Shown here: piece after piece, positions 13,140-24,054 of the stretch
How positions within the stretch are numbered: position 1 is the stretch's first letter
Layout of the letters: each line of letters begins with the position of its first letter
Source of the DNA: Atrichornis clamosus
Lineage: Eukaryota; Chordata; Aves; Passeriformes; Menuridae
Length of the DNA stretch: 64,000 nt
Reading direction: 5' to 3'
Assembly: GCA_013400975.1 (NCBI GenBank)
Contig: WBMZ01008654.1
Coordinates: forward strand, 62,001-126,000
Position numbers and translations under genes: made by a program
The notes under the pieces: model-generated
The model's database searches: none
The model's input: only the letters and a program-made list of their open reading frames with translations
What the model was told of the DNA's origin: nothing

Positions 13140-14164
13140 CTGAGGAGACAGAATAAATAGTTCTTAAACCTACTCTAGATTTGCTGTCATATTGTAACTA
13201 GGCACTGGAAATCAAATAAATATATCATAAGACAAGCAGTTAAAATGTCTACTGAAAAAACAGACTCAGGCAAAATGGCTTAATCTGCAGCATTAATGAG
13301 TAACAGATTGTTCCATCAATAGTATACGAGGAACAGAATGCAAGAACGCAAAACTCCTACAAGTTCCCCGGGACTTGTACCCTTATAAAAGGCCCAGTTC
13401 AGGAGAATACTTAAGAACATGCTTCAGGTTAAGCATGTTTTTAAATCCCATTGATTCAGTGAGACAGAGGTATGAGCTTAAATTCTTTTTTGAATCAAGG
13501 TGCTTTACTAAATTGAAGAATATTCTGTCCAAAAAGCTCAAAGTCAGAAGCAAGACCACCTGGGAGAATGGGGCTGTCCAGCTCTGTGCTGATGGACATA
13601 TGCAGCCATCCTGCTACCCCAGCTGTTAGGGAGAGGGAGTCATAGCTCTGTGTTTCTTTGACAGCCTAAGAACCTTCCCTAAGATGCACCTCCTAAGTCA
13701 GCCTTTGTCTGTACCCCACATTATCTTTTTTCCCGATGTAATCCTCAGTATAAGGATCTGACTTAGCCAGAACCAAGTGTATATCCTGATTCCCTGCCTG
13801 CATGGGCACAGCTCACAGAAGTGTGCCAGCACAGTCATCTTGTGCTCCCTGCAGCACATGCACAGTTGCAGATGATCTGTAGCAGTTCTGGGATCCAAAC
13901 AGGACTGGGGCCACACTTCACACATGGATTGAAAAGACAGCTTCTTTCTCAAAGACCTTCCTGACATAATGAATGCCGAGAGAAAGAAAACAGAGGAATA
14001 AACCTGAGAAATTTCAAGGCCTTTAAGGACAGAAAGAGAGTCTGAGAAAGGGAGATAGTAAAAACAGATGGGTAATATTTATTCTGGTGAATACATGCAC
14101 CTAAACCCCAGCAGAAACAATACAAGGATATGGATTTGTGTGTGCAGCCCTGCCCACCAGAAAG
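13140..14164. other. No gene recognised
   Basis: Anonymous sequence; the two or three frames of 70-90 codons on either strand have no recognisable domain or paired splice sites. No repeat recognised. Confidence 0.6.
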
Positions 14165-14360
14165 GCCCATACCATATTAATTATGCCTGCCATGCCATTA
14201 GCTAGATGCTGCAGAGCAAATAACGAAATTGCTTCACAAAAGCAATGAAGACAACTGGCCAGCTCTTGCTGTGGCTAATTCAGATTGGCTCTGTGTTTTT
14301 CATCTATTATTATTGAGTTTTAACTTATTCCTTTATTTCTAGTGGCTGATCAGGCGAAGC
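14165..14360. promoter_or_regulatory. AT-rich block, candidate conserved non-coding element
   Basis: The block has several homeodomain-type TAAT/ATTA cores, for example 'attaattatg' near 14176 and 'attattattgag' near 14305. The intervening sequence is complex and non-repetitive, with no transposon signature. The texture resembles deeply conserved vertebrate enhancers, but this is an impression from composition only. No alignment was possible. Confidence 0.2.
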
Positions 14361-17300
14361 AGACATAATGTTCTCCTCCATACACATGCTGTAATCTGTT
14401 TCTATTCCCTTCACAACAAGGGTCACTGTGGACAGTGCTTAGGAAAGCAGCAAAAATCAGTGTGATGGGTGCTAGAGAATGGCCTGCTCTGCCATGAATG
14501 CTCTGCTGCCTAAAGCTGAAGAAGTCACATGGGGTGTTTAAAGAGAGGAGAAAATGTCATTAATTGGAAAAGCCTTTGGAGCCTAGGGCTTTCATCCAGA
14601 TGTTTCACTGAGGTGAAGTGAAGCCACTGGGGTGTTTGTAGACGGATGGAGCTCACAATTTCCTTTGTAACAAACAAGTTAGGTAAATGTGCACAAATAT
14701 GGGGGAAGGGAAGGACATCTCCACCACACTCAGTACAAAAATCCTTAGTTTTGCCTCCCTGGCAAAACCAACTGTCTTGATGTTTAATCTGTATGTAACC
14801 TTGAATCAGATTGGTGGTGTTAAATCCAAACCAGCTCAATTCATAGGTGGGATTTCTGCAGAGACAATGGGTCTGCTTAAATGGGTTTGCTTCTATTCAT
14901 ACCACATTTCCTCTATAAATCCCTTGGGAAAAGAAGACTGAGTCTGCAGTCTAGAAGCAGAAGGCAGTGATTTCATTTTAACTGCAACTAGAAATCATTG
15001 CAATGACCTTGGATGAGTCAGTGACTTCCTGGCACCTGTCAGATTGGGAAGAGGGGGCCTTACCTGCCTGCATGAGGGACTGTAAGGGCTGGAGTCAGGT
15101 ATTCTGACCAAGTCCTTTGACATTCTGGAGGGAAGGGTTTCAGAACAAGACAAAGTCACGGTCCTCCCTCATCTGCACCTCTGTGCAACCCACCCATCCC
15201 ATGGGGAGGTGCAATGACAAGGCCCATTGGAGCTGAAACTGCTGGGCTGACAGGAGGACTCCCAGTTTGCCCATACCCATAAGTACAGAGGTGTGTGACT
15301 CTTGGCGTGCATTTCTCCACCTGAACATGGAGTGCTTAGTATAAGTGCTAGTTAGCAGCTTTCACACGTGCCAGGAAGCTGCCTTGGTTCCATGCCATGG
15401 AGTAGACGTGTTCATTCTCCGAGTGTTGGGACCTGACCAAGGATGGCAGCAAACATTTACGAGCACAGGTGTTCCTGGCAGGTGTTTTGTTTCCGAGGAA
15501 GCTGCCTTCTGGCTGAGCTGCTGCCAGCCCATCCATCCGCCTCCCCCATTGCCACACAACCTCTCCTCCCCCAGGGACTTTCAGGCAGGCCTATTTCAAA
15601 CAGCAGGCACAGGCAATGAACACATCAGGCAATTAAATGGCAGATCAATTCGACTTAGCTTCTCTTGGGAAGGCAGCCCTTGAGAGACAGAAGAATGAGG
15701 CAGCAGGACACAAAGGCAGAGAGAAAAATTGAGAGGTACAGTAGAGAAGGAGGAGAGCAGAAGATCCAAGATGGAAACGCAGCAGGCAGAAAGGGCCATG
15801 CACAACGTGGTGTGAAACCACAACTGCAGGGGAGGAGGGGAAAAAGGACATGGCTGGTATAGGCAGCATGAGAAAGATGGCACTGGGAAGAAGACGTGGG
15901 AAAGAGAGAGTATATCTAAGGGAAGGTAAGAACAAAACAGAGAAATGAGACTGAAAGGAGTGGGATAATTAATATAGCAACTGCAGAGAATGGCCTCAAC
16001 TGCCTACCTGGATCTGCAAAAATGTAAGAGTTATGAATTTGGAACCATCAACAAAAAAGTATATTTGTAGCATCCTATTCACTTTATTTAAACTGATGCA
16101 GAATCACTGGATATTGACAGAGGACTTCCCTCCCCAAAATATGCCATGAACCCAGGAGTTTCCTGGTACCAATATGAAAAACAGACACTGGAACTGACAA
16201 GCAGAAGGAAAGGAAATTAAACCGGCTGGTATCATTCCAGTCAGCTGAGTGGAACACTAGAGGAAAAAACAACATGAACTCCTAATTAGTTTCAAGTTTC
16301 TATCTTTAATAATCTGAGATACTGGTAGTACTAACCCACTTAGTAATGCTAGTCGCAGGCCTTCAAGAGTCATGAGTAAGGTATCAAAAATTGGAGAGTC
16401 TTCTCTTTTAAAAAGTCACATGATTCTTGTTTTTTCTTTATTAAAAAACCCCCCAACCCAAATAAACAAACAAAAAAACTGCCTGTGATTTACATTTTCA
16501 AGGATGAACTTTACAATTATAACCTGACTTGGGGAGAGGGAGAACACTGTATTTAGGGGACCCAGAGAAAGTCTGAGAGTCCGCATCACAAAAGGACCTT
16601 TCACTGTATGACCTTCATGCTGCCAGACTCCCCTTCAGGAGAAGTGGCCTCTTGCATGTGTCTCTCTTTGCACTTCCTCCTCAGCTTGGAACAGTGCAAA
16701 TCTCTCTCTCCCTGCTTCCGAACCCACTGCTGCCAGCTCTGCAGGACTCTGCCCCATCCCAGGGGTGCGCTTCTCACACTCCATTTCCAGCACGGCAGGA
16801 GCCAGCCACAGGAGGGACATCTAAATGTCAGGCCTCGAAGCTGCTGTGCCAAAGAACAAATGAAGGTATCCCACAGTGACTCCAGGGAAGCCATGTCTTT
16901 CCAGTTTTTCCGTCAAGGCTCTGTAGTATCATGCTATGCTCTTATAAATTCTCTTCTTGCATGGCTTCCATCCAAGCCTATCAAGGCTATTTACATACAC
17001 CCACCATATTTACAAGAGTGCTGTGAAGAAGTAAAAGACAAAACCAAACCAAACCGTGCTCTGAGTCAGTGGCAGAAATGCTGATAAACCCAGACTCCTT
17101 GCTGCCTTTTTTCTTCTTATTAGGTAGACAATGCTGCCTTTCTTCTGCCCCTTCAACACTCCTGTGACAGATTTTGAATAATAACTCTAGGAGGTGTTGG
17201 TATTCCAGTTTCTGCTTAGACACAGGAGCCAAGAACATTAAATCCAACATTAGGGATGACCAGGCAATATGTAACCAGATGGGAAATCCTAGACCTGACT

Positions 17301-20300
17301 GCTTCACACCTTAAGGTCAGCACATTAGAAATGCCATTTTTCTACCACCTTTGATTTCTCTCCTTGTAGCAAAAGAATGAAGTTGCTGAGTCTGAAAATA
17401 TCTAGCACCAGTTTGTTCTATAAGGGAGAATCTGACCATGCTGTTTGTTTAGTTTTCTTCTGTTTTCTAAACCTTGTTTCGTCTCCCTCTTCCAGCCCAG
17501 CTCCACAACTGGCACTGTCCCTTCAGTGGTGACAAATTCTTTTAGTCCCATAAAGTCCTAACAGATGTTGTTCCTCAGGCCACGAGGTCCATGGAGCAGA
17601 GCACATTCAGGGCCCACAGGTAGTTGCCACAGAGAGACTGAGGATGAGTTTACCAGCCAGCTGCCACTTCCCTCTCTCTAACCTGGAGCCACTGATCTCC
17701 ATTGCCAAAGCACTGAATGGAATTAGATTGCTTGTACTACAAGAGGAGGGAGGTAATCACATAAATAGGAGGGTGGAGACAGAAGAAAGACAAAAAATTT
17801 GAACTAAGTTAACAAGAACCAGGAGTGTGGGAGAAGATGGAACATGCGGTGTGCTGGCTTGCTCTGTCCTGCAAGCACACACAGGCAGATGTGGACGTGT
17901 ACACACACTCCTGTCTGCTGATTCTGAGCATCTGAACCACTACCAGCTCATATGAGTAACTCTACACCCCTCCTCAATATAGGTTCTTTGACTACGAGAT
18001 CCCACAAACAAATAGAGCCCTTATGTGGATCACACAGACCTGAGTAACTGTCTAAAATCTTCTTCTCGAGGTTTGACTCTGTAAACAGCTCAAGCTTTCA
18101 GCCTCTGCTTGTCTGCCCTTCTAAATTTTCCACAGTACTTAAACTGTAAGTGGAAAGGGCACATTGGCAGAAGAAGTGCAGCCTCAGTTCCCTGTTTCTC
18201 CACAAACAGAAGCCATGCCTGGATTAGGTGTTGCATGCTCCCCAGAGAGCAAGTTGCACAGTGCTTGTGCTGGCACAGAGCTCTGTCACAGCCCTGTCCC
18301 TAGCACAGTCCTGAGGGGAGTGGCACCATGGCTTTGGCAGCTGTGGCTGCTGAGGAAAGCTCCTGCTAGGGCTGGAGTGGAGGATCCACACAAGCACCCG
18401 GAGGAGCCTTAGCAAGGCAAATGCTCCCATCTCTCCTGCCCTGCTGTGGCACTGGCATGATTTACATTCCTAGTGCACAGCTGGAGACAAGCTGTAGCAC
18501 AGCACTGGAGAGTCAAACAGGCAGTTCCCACAGCAAGGCAGAAATACAGGAGCTGGAGGTAACTAGAGAGGGGAGATGAAGTCCAAACTCTCACTGAATC
18601 CTCACTTCCACTGTTCTTTGTCATGAGACAACAGGACTACCTGGCACCTGCTGAGAGGAGAGCTAACAAATCCTGGCTATGCTGTAGTGGCCTTGTTCAG
18701 AGCAATCTGCTCTTTCTGACAGGAGTTCTCCTCTTTCTTTTCTCAAATCACATATTTTACTATGTCTACACTTCCATCAATGGTGGCTGCAGCACCTGCA
18801 AACAGACCAGAGAGGGTTTTCAACTACCTTGCTACTCTTTTTCATGCAATGCTGGAATGATCCAGCTGCCAACATTCCCTCTTTCTGACCCACTGAATTG
18901 CTGTTCCTTCTCTCACATCAGGAAATGACTTCTTCAATGGACCTCCAGTATGGCTTTTTCACTCCAGAATCCTAAATATCATGGTTCTTTTTAGCACCAT
19001 AGAGCTGTATCCAGTTTTGACAGGATTTAATGGATGTTTGCTCCCAGATATCTGCCCCATTAAGTAAAAGGAGCAGATAAATATGATAAATATTAAACAT
19101 GAGGAATGTATCTCCAGGTAATAAAAGCTGACTGAGCTTTGTAGACTTTAGTTGTATTCACTCACTTCTATGAGGCACTTGCTGTACATTAAAGGTTGGT
19201 CAAGACACTACAGCTCCCATCAAGACCTACAGGTTTTTCAAAAGTCAGTCACAGAAGATACTAGACCTCAAAACTGCAGGAATGTGGTAAGAACTTCACG
19301 CATGCCTTGGTGCTGGCTGCAAGAAAGCCATTGTGCCCATTGTCTGTACTCTGGAAATTCAAAATCAAGGACCCAACATCAAGACATTAAAAAAAAAAAT
19401 CAATAATTGGTTGGCTTAGAGTCTGTACATGTTTGTGCTTCCAAGTCTTTCTCCACAGGTAGACAGGTTAGAAACTGACATTTTAAAAAATGAAAGCAGA
19501 GACTCACATAATTGCATCACCCGAGAGCTTAGACTTTAACATCAGATTTTACAAGGCTTACAATAAAAACGTGGTGACTGGTAGCATGGGGGATTCACGT
19601 TCCTTTCTTTGTGCAACAAAAAGAGAGGAGAACATGCACACTCCAAATACAGCCTGTCACCTGTGTTCTTCTTGATCTTTTTGAATTTATTGAGCCTGTC
19701 AGCTGCAATGGAAGCCAGTTCCACATGTGATCCCCCAGTGGTAACATTCACAAATAGGTTTGCGGTGTGTGACACCACCCCTATAATAAATGCTGTGGTT
19801 TATGAACTATTCCTAGGGCAGCAGAAAAGGAGCACTAAAAATTGATATAAATGACACTGGCCACGCTGCCTGGCTTTATGCCCTGTCTTTTTATACACCC
19901 CCTCCTATTTTCTTCAATATTTGCTTCTTTCTAAAATCTTTACCTTCCAAAAGTTCTGTATTTTAATTCTGCCTTCATATATCTCTTTTCTCTATGGTGA
20001 TTCTGATTTATTTTTGTTTCTCTATCCCCTCTTCTGACTCCTTCCCTTCAGCTCTCTTTTAGCATTTTGTAATGTATAATTTTTCTTCTATGTCAGGTTG
20101 GCACTAACCGAGTTGTGATCAAATCTTTTATCCTGAGGGATGCAATGTCTTTGTAAAGAGACTTTGTGCCCTGCCAAAGCACAAAGATTCGCTCTGCACC
20201 ATGATTTCCAGATGTGCCAGCTTCATGAGCCCAATTTGGTTTCTGTGTAATCACCTTTGTTAGGATTGCTGCCCTTGGTGACGGTGCCTGCATGTCCCTG

Positions 20301-20632
20301 TCCTAGTTACTGTGACTCGCTGACCTACGTGTGCTGGGGAGAAGCACACTGTTACCTGCTGCTGCACGTGGACCTGCATGCTGGACTGGGGCTCTCCTGT
20401 TCTGTCACCAAGCCCAGATCTGTCATTTACAAGTCCGTCACTCTGTTACAGATAGAGCTGAGGAGTGCACAGCACCCAGGAACAGTCCAAACTGCCTCAT
20501 ACTCACTCCTGCCTGCAAAGTGCTTTCCTGGGCCTTTCTCAGTTTTCAAGTAAAAAAAAAAAAGATTTTTTATAATTATTTCTCTTGTGGAAAATTCCTA
20601 ATTTCCCAATGGAATTTTCCCTGCATTCTCAC
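14361..20632. other. No gene recognised
   Basis: Six kilobases of anonymous sequence. A purine-rich stretch at 15680-15950 produces overlapping pyrimidine-strand frames (low-complexity Ser/Leu/Pro peptides). The 158-codon plus-strand frame at 16608-17084 has no known domain. Short AAACC repeats lie at about 17036-17055. No transposon was recognised. Confidence 0.55.
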
Positions 20633-21223
20633 CTTTCTGAGCAATTCTGGACTAGCAAGCCCTAGCACAAGTCTACGGGTGCCTGGTATGTTATGTTGCT
20701 GAATTTTGGTCAGTATGAGTTTGCAGACATGGCCAGAAAAGACAAGCCCATGCTCTGAAACAAGGCAGTCACACAGACTTTCAGCTTCTCGAGGGCTGAC
20801 GCAATGGAGCCTGTGGCAGTGAAGTGATTCTAGGAAGCCAAGACCGTGGTGATCTGGAGTCACAAATTCCAAATCAATAACCACATTTGGCCTCCCTGAA
20901 CCTTCCTGCAGTGTGAGTGGATCCGTCACTCTCTTCCCTGGCTGGCCACTCCCTGCTGTGTGGTACTGGCAGTGCTGAGGGACTCGTACAAGGTGTGGAG
21001 CACCCTCACCTCCCAGCTGCAGCAACAGAGCCGTGGTCACCCCACAGCCCGGGGCCACCCCACAGCCCGGGGCCACCCCACAGCCCGGGGCCACTCCACA
21101 GCCCGGGGCCTGCCCTTGCCTGCCTGCCTCCTCGTGTGCTGCCAGCAGCTCTTCTCGAGCAGGGGCGGGTGCTCTGGAACAGCTTTCGAGCTGATGCATT
21201 GTATTTGCATAGGCCATTGTCAT
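20633..21223 (-). other. Longest open frame of the window (not a confident gene)
   Basis: A minus-strand frame runs from an ATG at 21223 through the GC-rich patch and past 20633, where a donor-like site (AAAG then GTGAGA) occurs; without splicing it ends at 20576 after 215 codons. The N-terminal third includes a repeated PGCGVA peptide produced by the 18-bp tandem repeat. The rest has no recognised domain, signal peptide or membrane segment. A frame of this length is close to what chance gives in a GC-rich stretch of a 64 kb six-frame search, so I do not call a gene. Confidence 0.12.
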
Positions 21224-21300
21224 TCCCCGCGCGGCTCCTTGCAGCTGGCATCCTGACTGGAGAAATGGCTTCTTTAAGGAGAAGCACGAACAACGCAGCT
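20900..21300. promoter_or_regulatory. Second GC-rich, moderately CpG-rich patch
   Basis: GC content rises here, with around 14 CpGs between 21000 and 21300, including a cccgcgcggc core near 21228 and others inside the 18-bp repeat. It may be a weak CpG island or simply a GC-rich repeat-bearing patch. No TATA box or recognised first exon was found. Confidence 0.25.
21036..21107. repeat. 18-bp tandem repeat, four copies
   Basis: The unit is gccaccccacagcccggg. The first copy begins gtcacc and the fourth contains ccactcc; otherwise the copies are identical. Because the period is a multiple of three it encodes regular peptides in every frame (HPTARG on plus, PGCGVA on minus), which lengthens spurious frames here. 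Confidence 0.92.
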
Positions 21301-21415
21301 AAAGATAAAAATAACAATAATTTTACTAGATGAAACTTCATGTTAAGCACTTAAAAAGCAATAAAAAGTCAATTTTCTTTCCTTCAATTATTTTGCTTAT
21401 TCCATTTTTGAAATT

Positions 21416-21442
21416 AAAAAAAAAAAAAAAAGGAAAAAAAAA
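21416..21442. repeat. A-rich simple repeat
   Basis: An A16 run, then gg, then A9. It could be the A-tail of a lost retrotransposon, but no body is recognisable on its 5' side. Confidence 0.8.
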
Positions 21443-22449
21443 CAGGGAAAAAGGAGACAAGTTTCATAGTAAGAAAGACGTCTGTTTTTCTCATCAGCAC
21501 CCAATATCTTCATCATTTCTCACCTCTCTCCCCTCATTGCCCCCTAACCCTACTTAGGTCCCACTCCCTGTGAACATGAAAACAGCCATTGTCAGGCAGG
21601 GCTGGTGCTTCCTGGAATGTGGAATGGAAGGGAAAGGAGCACTGATACGTCCTGAGTGCTCGCTGCCTCTTTCAGCACACAAGCACCTTTTCAGAGGAAA
21701 CAAAAAAGATAAAGCCAGAAATTACTGCTCTTGCACAATATATGCCAAGTTCTTAAGAGCAACGTTTAACACTTAATCAAAATGGTTTGACAATGTAAAA
21801 ATTAGGTTTTCAAATGTCATTAGTGCCTTATAATAGGTTCAATTTATATCACTGCCATCCCTGTTTTTTCCATCTCTGCTAATTGTTTTTATTAATTTCT
21901 TCCATTTTTTACACTGTTGTCTTGTTGGTTTTAATTTTTAATTATCATAAGACTTTTTCTTTTACCTTGTTAATTGGTTTAGGTTTGAAAAGACTGGTTC
22001 TGTCATTCTTTTTCTTCAAGGGCAGCTACAAGAGATTTTTATGCATATTCTTTTCCATTGATAGGCAAGCTCTCTTTTGGGCTAATTTGGCCAGAAAAAG
22101 CACTTGCTTTTAGGTCAGTATAAGCACTTTTTTTGTAGTGTGATTCACAGAAATGCTCCCTTATATTGACCTGTAAATTTCCTTCTACACAGGCATGCAG
22201 GATTCATTTGATATTGGCATGGAAATTGTAGTTCTGTTCTACAGTTGATATGCAGACTCTTTTCTGTTTGGAAGAAGATGAAAGCTCTCTTCCACTCTGG
22301 CTCGTGAGGTCTTTTCTGTATGGGCTCTCCTTTCTGTCACCCACTGAACACAGGCACACAAACCATTTCTTTTCTCTTTCCATGTACAAGAATGTTCCAA
22401 GTCTTGGTTATCACAGGGCTGCACAATGTCATTTGTATGGAGACTTAGA
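21443..22449. other. No gene recognised
   Basis: AT-leaning anonymous sequence. The T-rich stretch at 21850-22060 gives a hydrophobic plus-strand frame that is a composition artefact. Confidence 0.6.
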
Positions 22450-22720
22450 CTGGCATCTTGATGGGGTTTTTTTCTGCCGGTATAAATGGAACTGGTTCAA
22501 ATAATTCCACTGATGTTTTGGGGGCAGAAAACCATTTTGGGAATGGATATTTTTCAGGAAAATGCCAACACTTGCTTGGTTGTACTTCGCAAAGGAATGT
22601 ACTTTGGGTCTTCAGGGGAAAATTTGAAAAAAATGAAAACAAAAATTCTAGGCAAAAAATACAAGGGGAAACAATAATTCTCCTACTCCCTTTACCTGTA
22701 GACAGATGAAGAAACACTTG
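22450..22720. repeat. Possible ancient interspersed repeat (TTTTG/CAAAA-rich)
   Basis: Recurrent short motifs such as 'aaaaccattttgggaa', 'gaaaatttgaaaaaaatg' and 'aaaacaaaaatt' resemble old amniote repeats built from many diverged TTTTGAAA-type words. The stretch at about 45700-45960 has a similar texture. A family name cannot be assigned by eye. Confidence 0.22.
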
Positions 22721-23873
22721 TGGGAACTCACTCCAGGATGACTTGTTGCTCCTGAAGGAAACCAAAGCTGTTAAGCATGGAAACTTTGGAATGTCTCTCC
22801 CATTGCCAGTGAGAGTGGGCTATGGCTTTGCACCAATAAAGCTGCAGGGACATGTGGAAGTTTATTCTAACTCACACTCCCATTCAGTTCAGACCTACTG
22901 ACTGGAAGATCCTGCCTTCACCTTCCTGCTGGCTCTCCTGCCCCCTGACTGCTCAGGAAGGCCTTTCAGTGGGCTAATCAGGCAGGAAACCCTTCACTTA
23001 GAGAGACCATCTTAGTAAAGAAGAGAGTCCTGGTTTTCTTCAAAGAAATAGTACTGGCAGAATTCCTCCTTGTTCTCCACCATTTGAGATCAGTTACAAC
23101 TGCTGATGTCCAAAAGGATCTTTGCAGCAGCATCTCTTGTATGGCAGCTGAAATCCTCACAGTCAAGCTGTCAGGCATGAGCTGCACGATAGTTTTATTC
23201 ACTTGGGCTTTAACAGTGTTTTTAATTCTTCCAGCTGGGCAGGCACATCCTGCCTAGAGGTATACACTGTCTGATTCTTCTGCTCCACCCACTGCAGCTT
23301 GTGTGTTCTAGCCCTCAGCTTCTGGATACAAACACAGGTGCTTCTCCCTTCCTACTTAGCCTCAAGATCCCCTGTAAATGACACAGAGCAGATCTCAGAT
23401 TAAACCTTCAGTGGCAGTGCTCATGGGCAGAGTCCTACCTGACAAAATGCCAATATGCTACCTGGCCCTGGGAGACCAGGTAATGTTCTGTGTAATGAAA
23501 AGAATTCCAGTCTGTGTAATGTTCTGCTGGCCCCAGGCAGCTTTAAGCTCTATGATGGACTGGCATGGCTTCATCAAAGCCAGAGCCTTAAATCAGGAAC
23601 GATACAACCTGTACCTGTGAGATGCCAAGAACCTACACAGATGCCTGATAAGAGGAAGGCCTTTCACTCGCCCCTCTCTATATTTAGCAGCATTCCCAGG
23701 CAGTGTTTCTAAAATTACCAGCTGCAGTAATGTGATTCATACCCCCATCACCGCCAGCAGTGGATAAGGAGAGTGTAAATGACATGCAGGAGAAAATCAT
23801 GAGCAGCATAGCCCAAATCGGGACTGTAATGGTACAGTCTTTAGTGCTTGTATTGACATCTCTGCCAGGCTTT
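22721..23873. other. No gene recognised
   Basis: Anonymous sequence. Frames of 74-85 codons on either strand carry no recognised domain. Confidence 0.6.
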
Positions 23874-24054
23874 CAGGGAGTAGCAGTTATCCGATCTCAG
23901 AGTCTGTTTTCTCTCACAGCAGTGGGTGGGAAAACAGGGAGTAGCAGTTATCCGATCTCAGAGTCTGTTTTCTCTCACAGCAGTGGGTGGGAAAACAGGG
24001 AGTAGCAGTTATCCGATCTCAGAGTCTGTTTTCTCTCACAGCAGTGGGTGGGAA
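23874..24054. repeat. 61-bp tandem repeat, three identical copies
   Basis: Copies occupy 23874-23934, 23935-23995 and 23996-24054 (the last lacks its final two bases). They appear identical, so the expansion is recent. The unit begins cagggagtagcagttatcc and contains ctgttttctctcacag, a strong 3' splice-site-like pyrimidine tract plus AG, so the array carries three evenly spaced acceptor-like sites (AG ending at 23919, 23980 and 24041). A 61-bp period shifts the reading frame each copy, so a coding role is unlikely. Confidence 0.95.

Noticed and set aside
15680..15950. Overlapping minus-strand frames rich in Ser, Leu and Phe
   Set aside because: They result from a purine-rich plus strand (pyrimidine-rich complement), not from coding constraint.
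16608..17084. 158-codon plus-strand frame
   Set aside because: Low-complexity Ser/Cys/Leu-rich product without known domain, shadowed by frames on the other strand.
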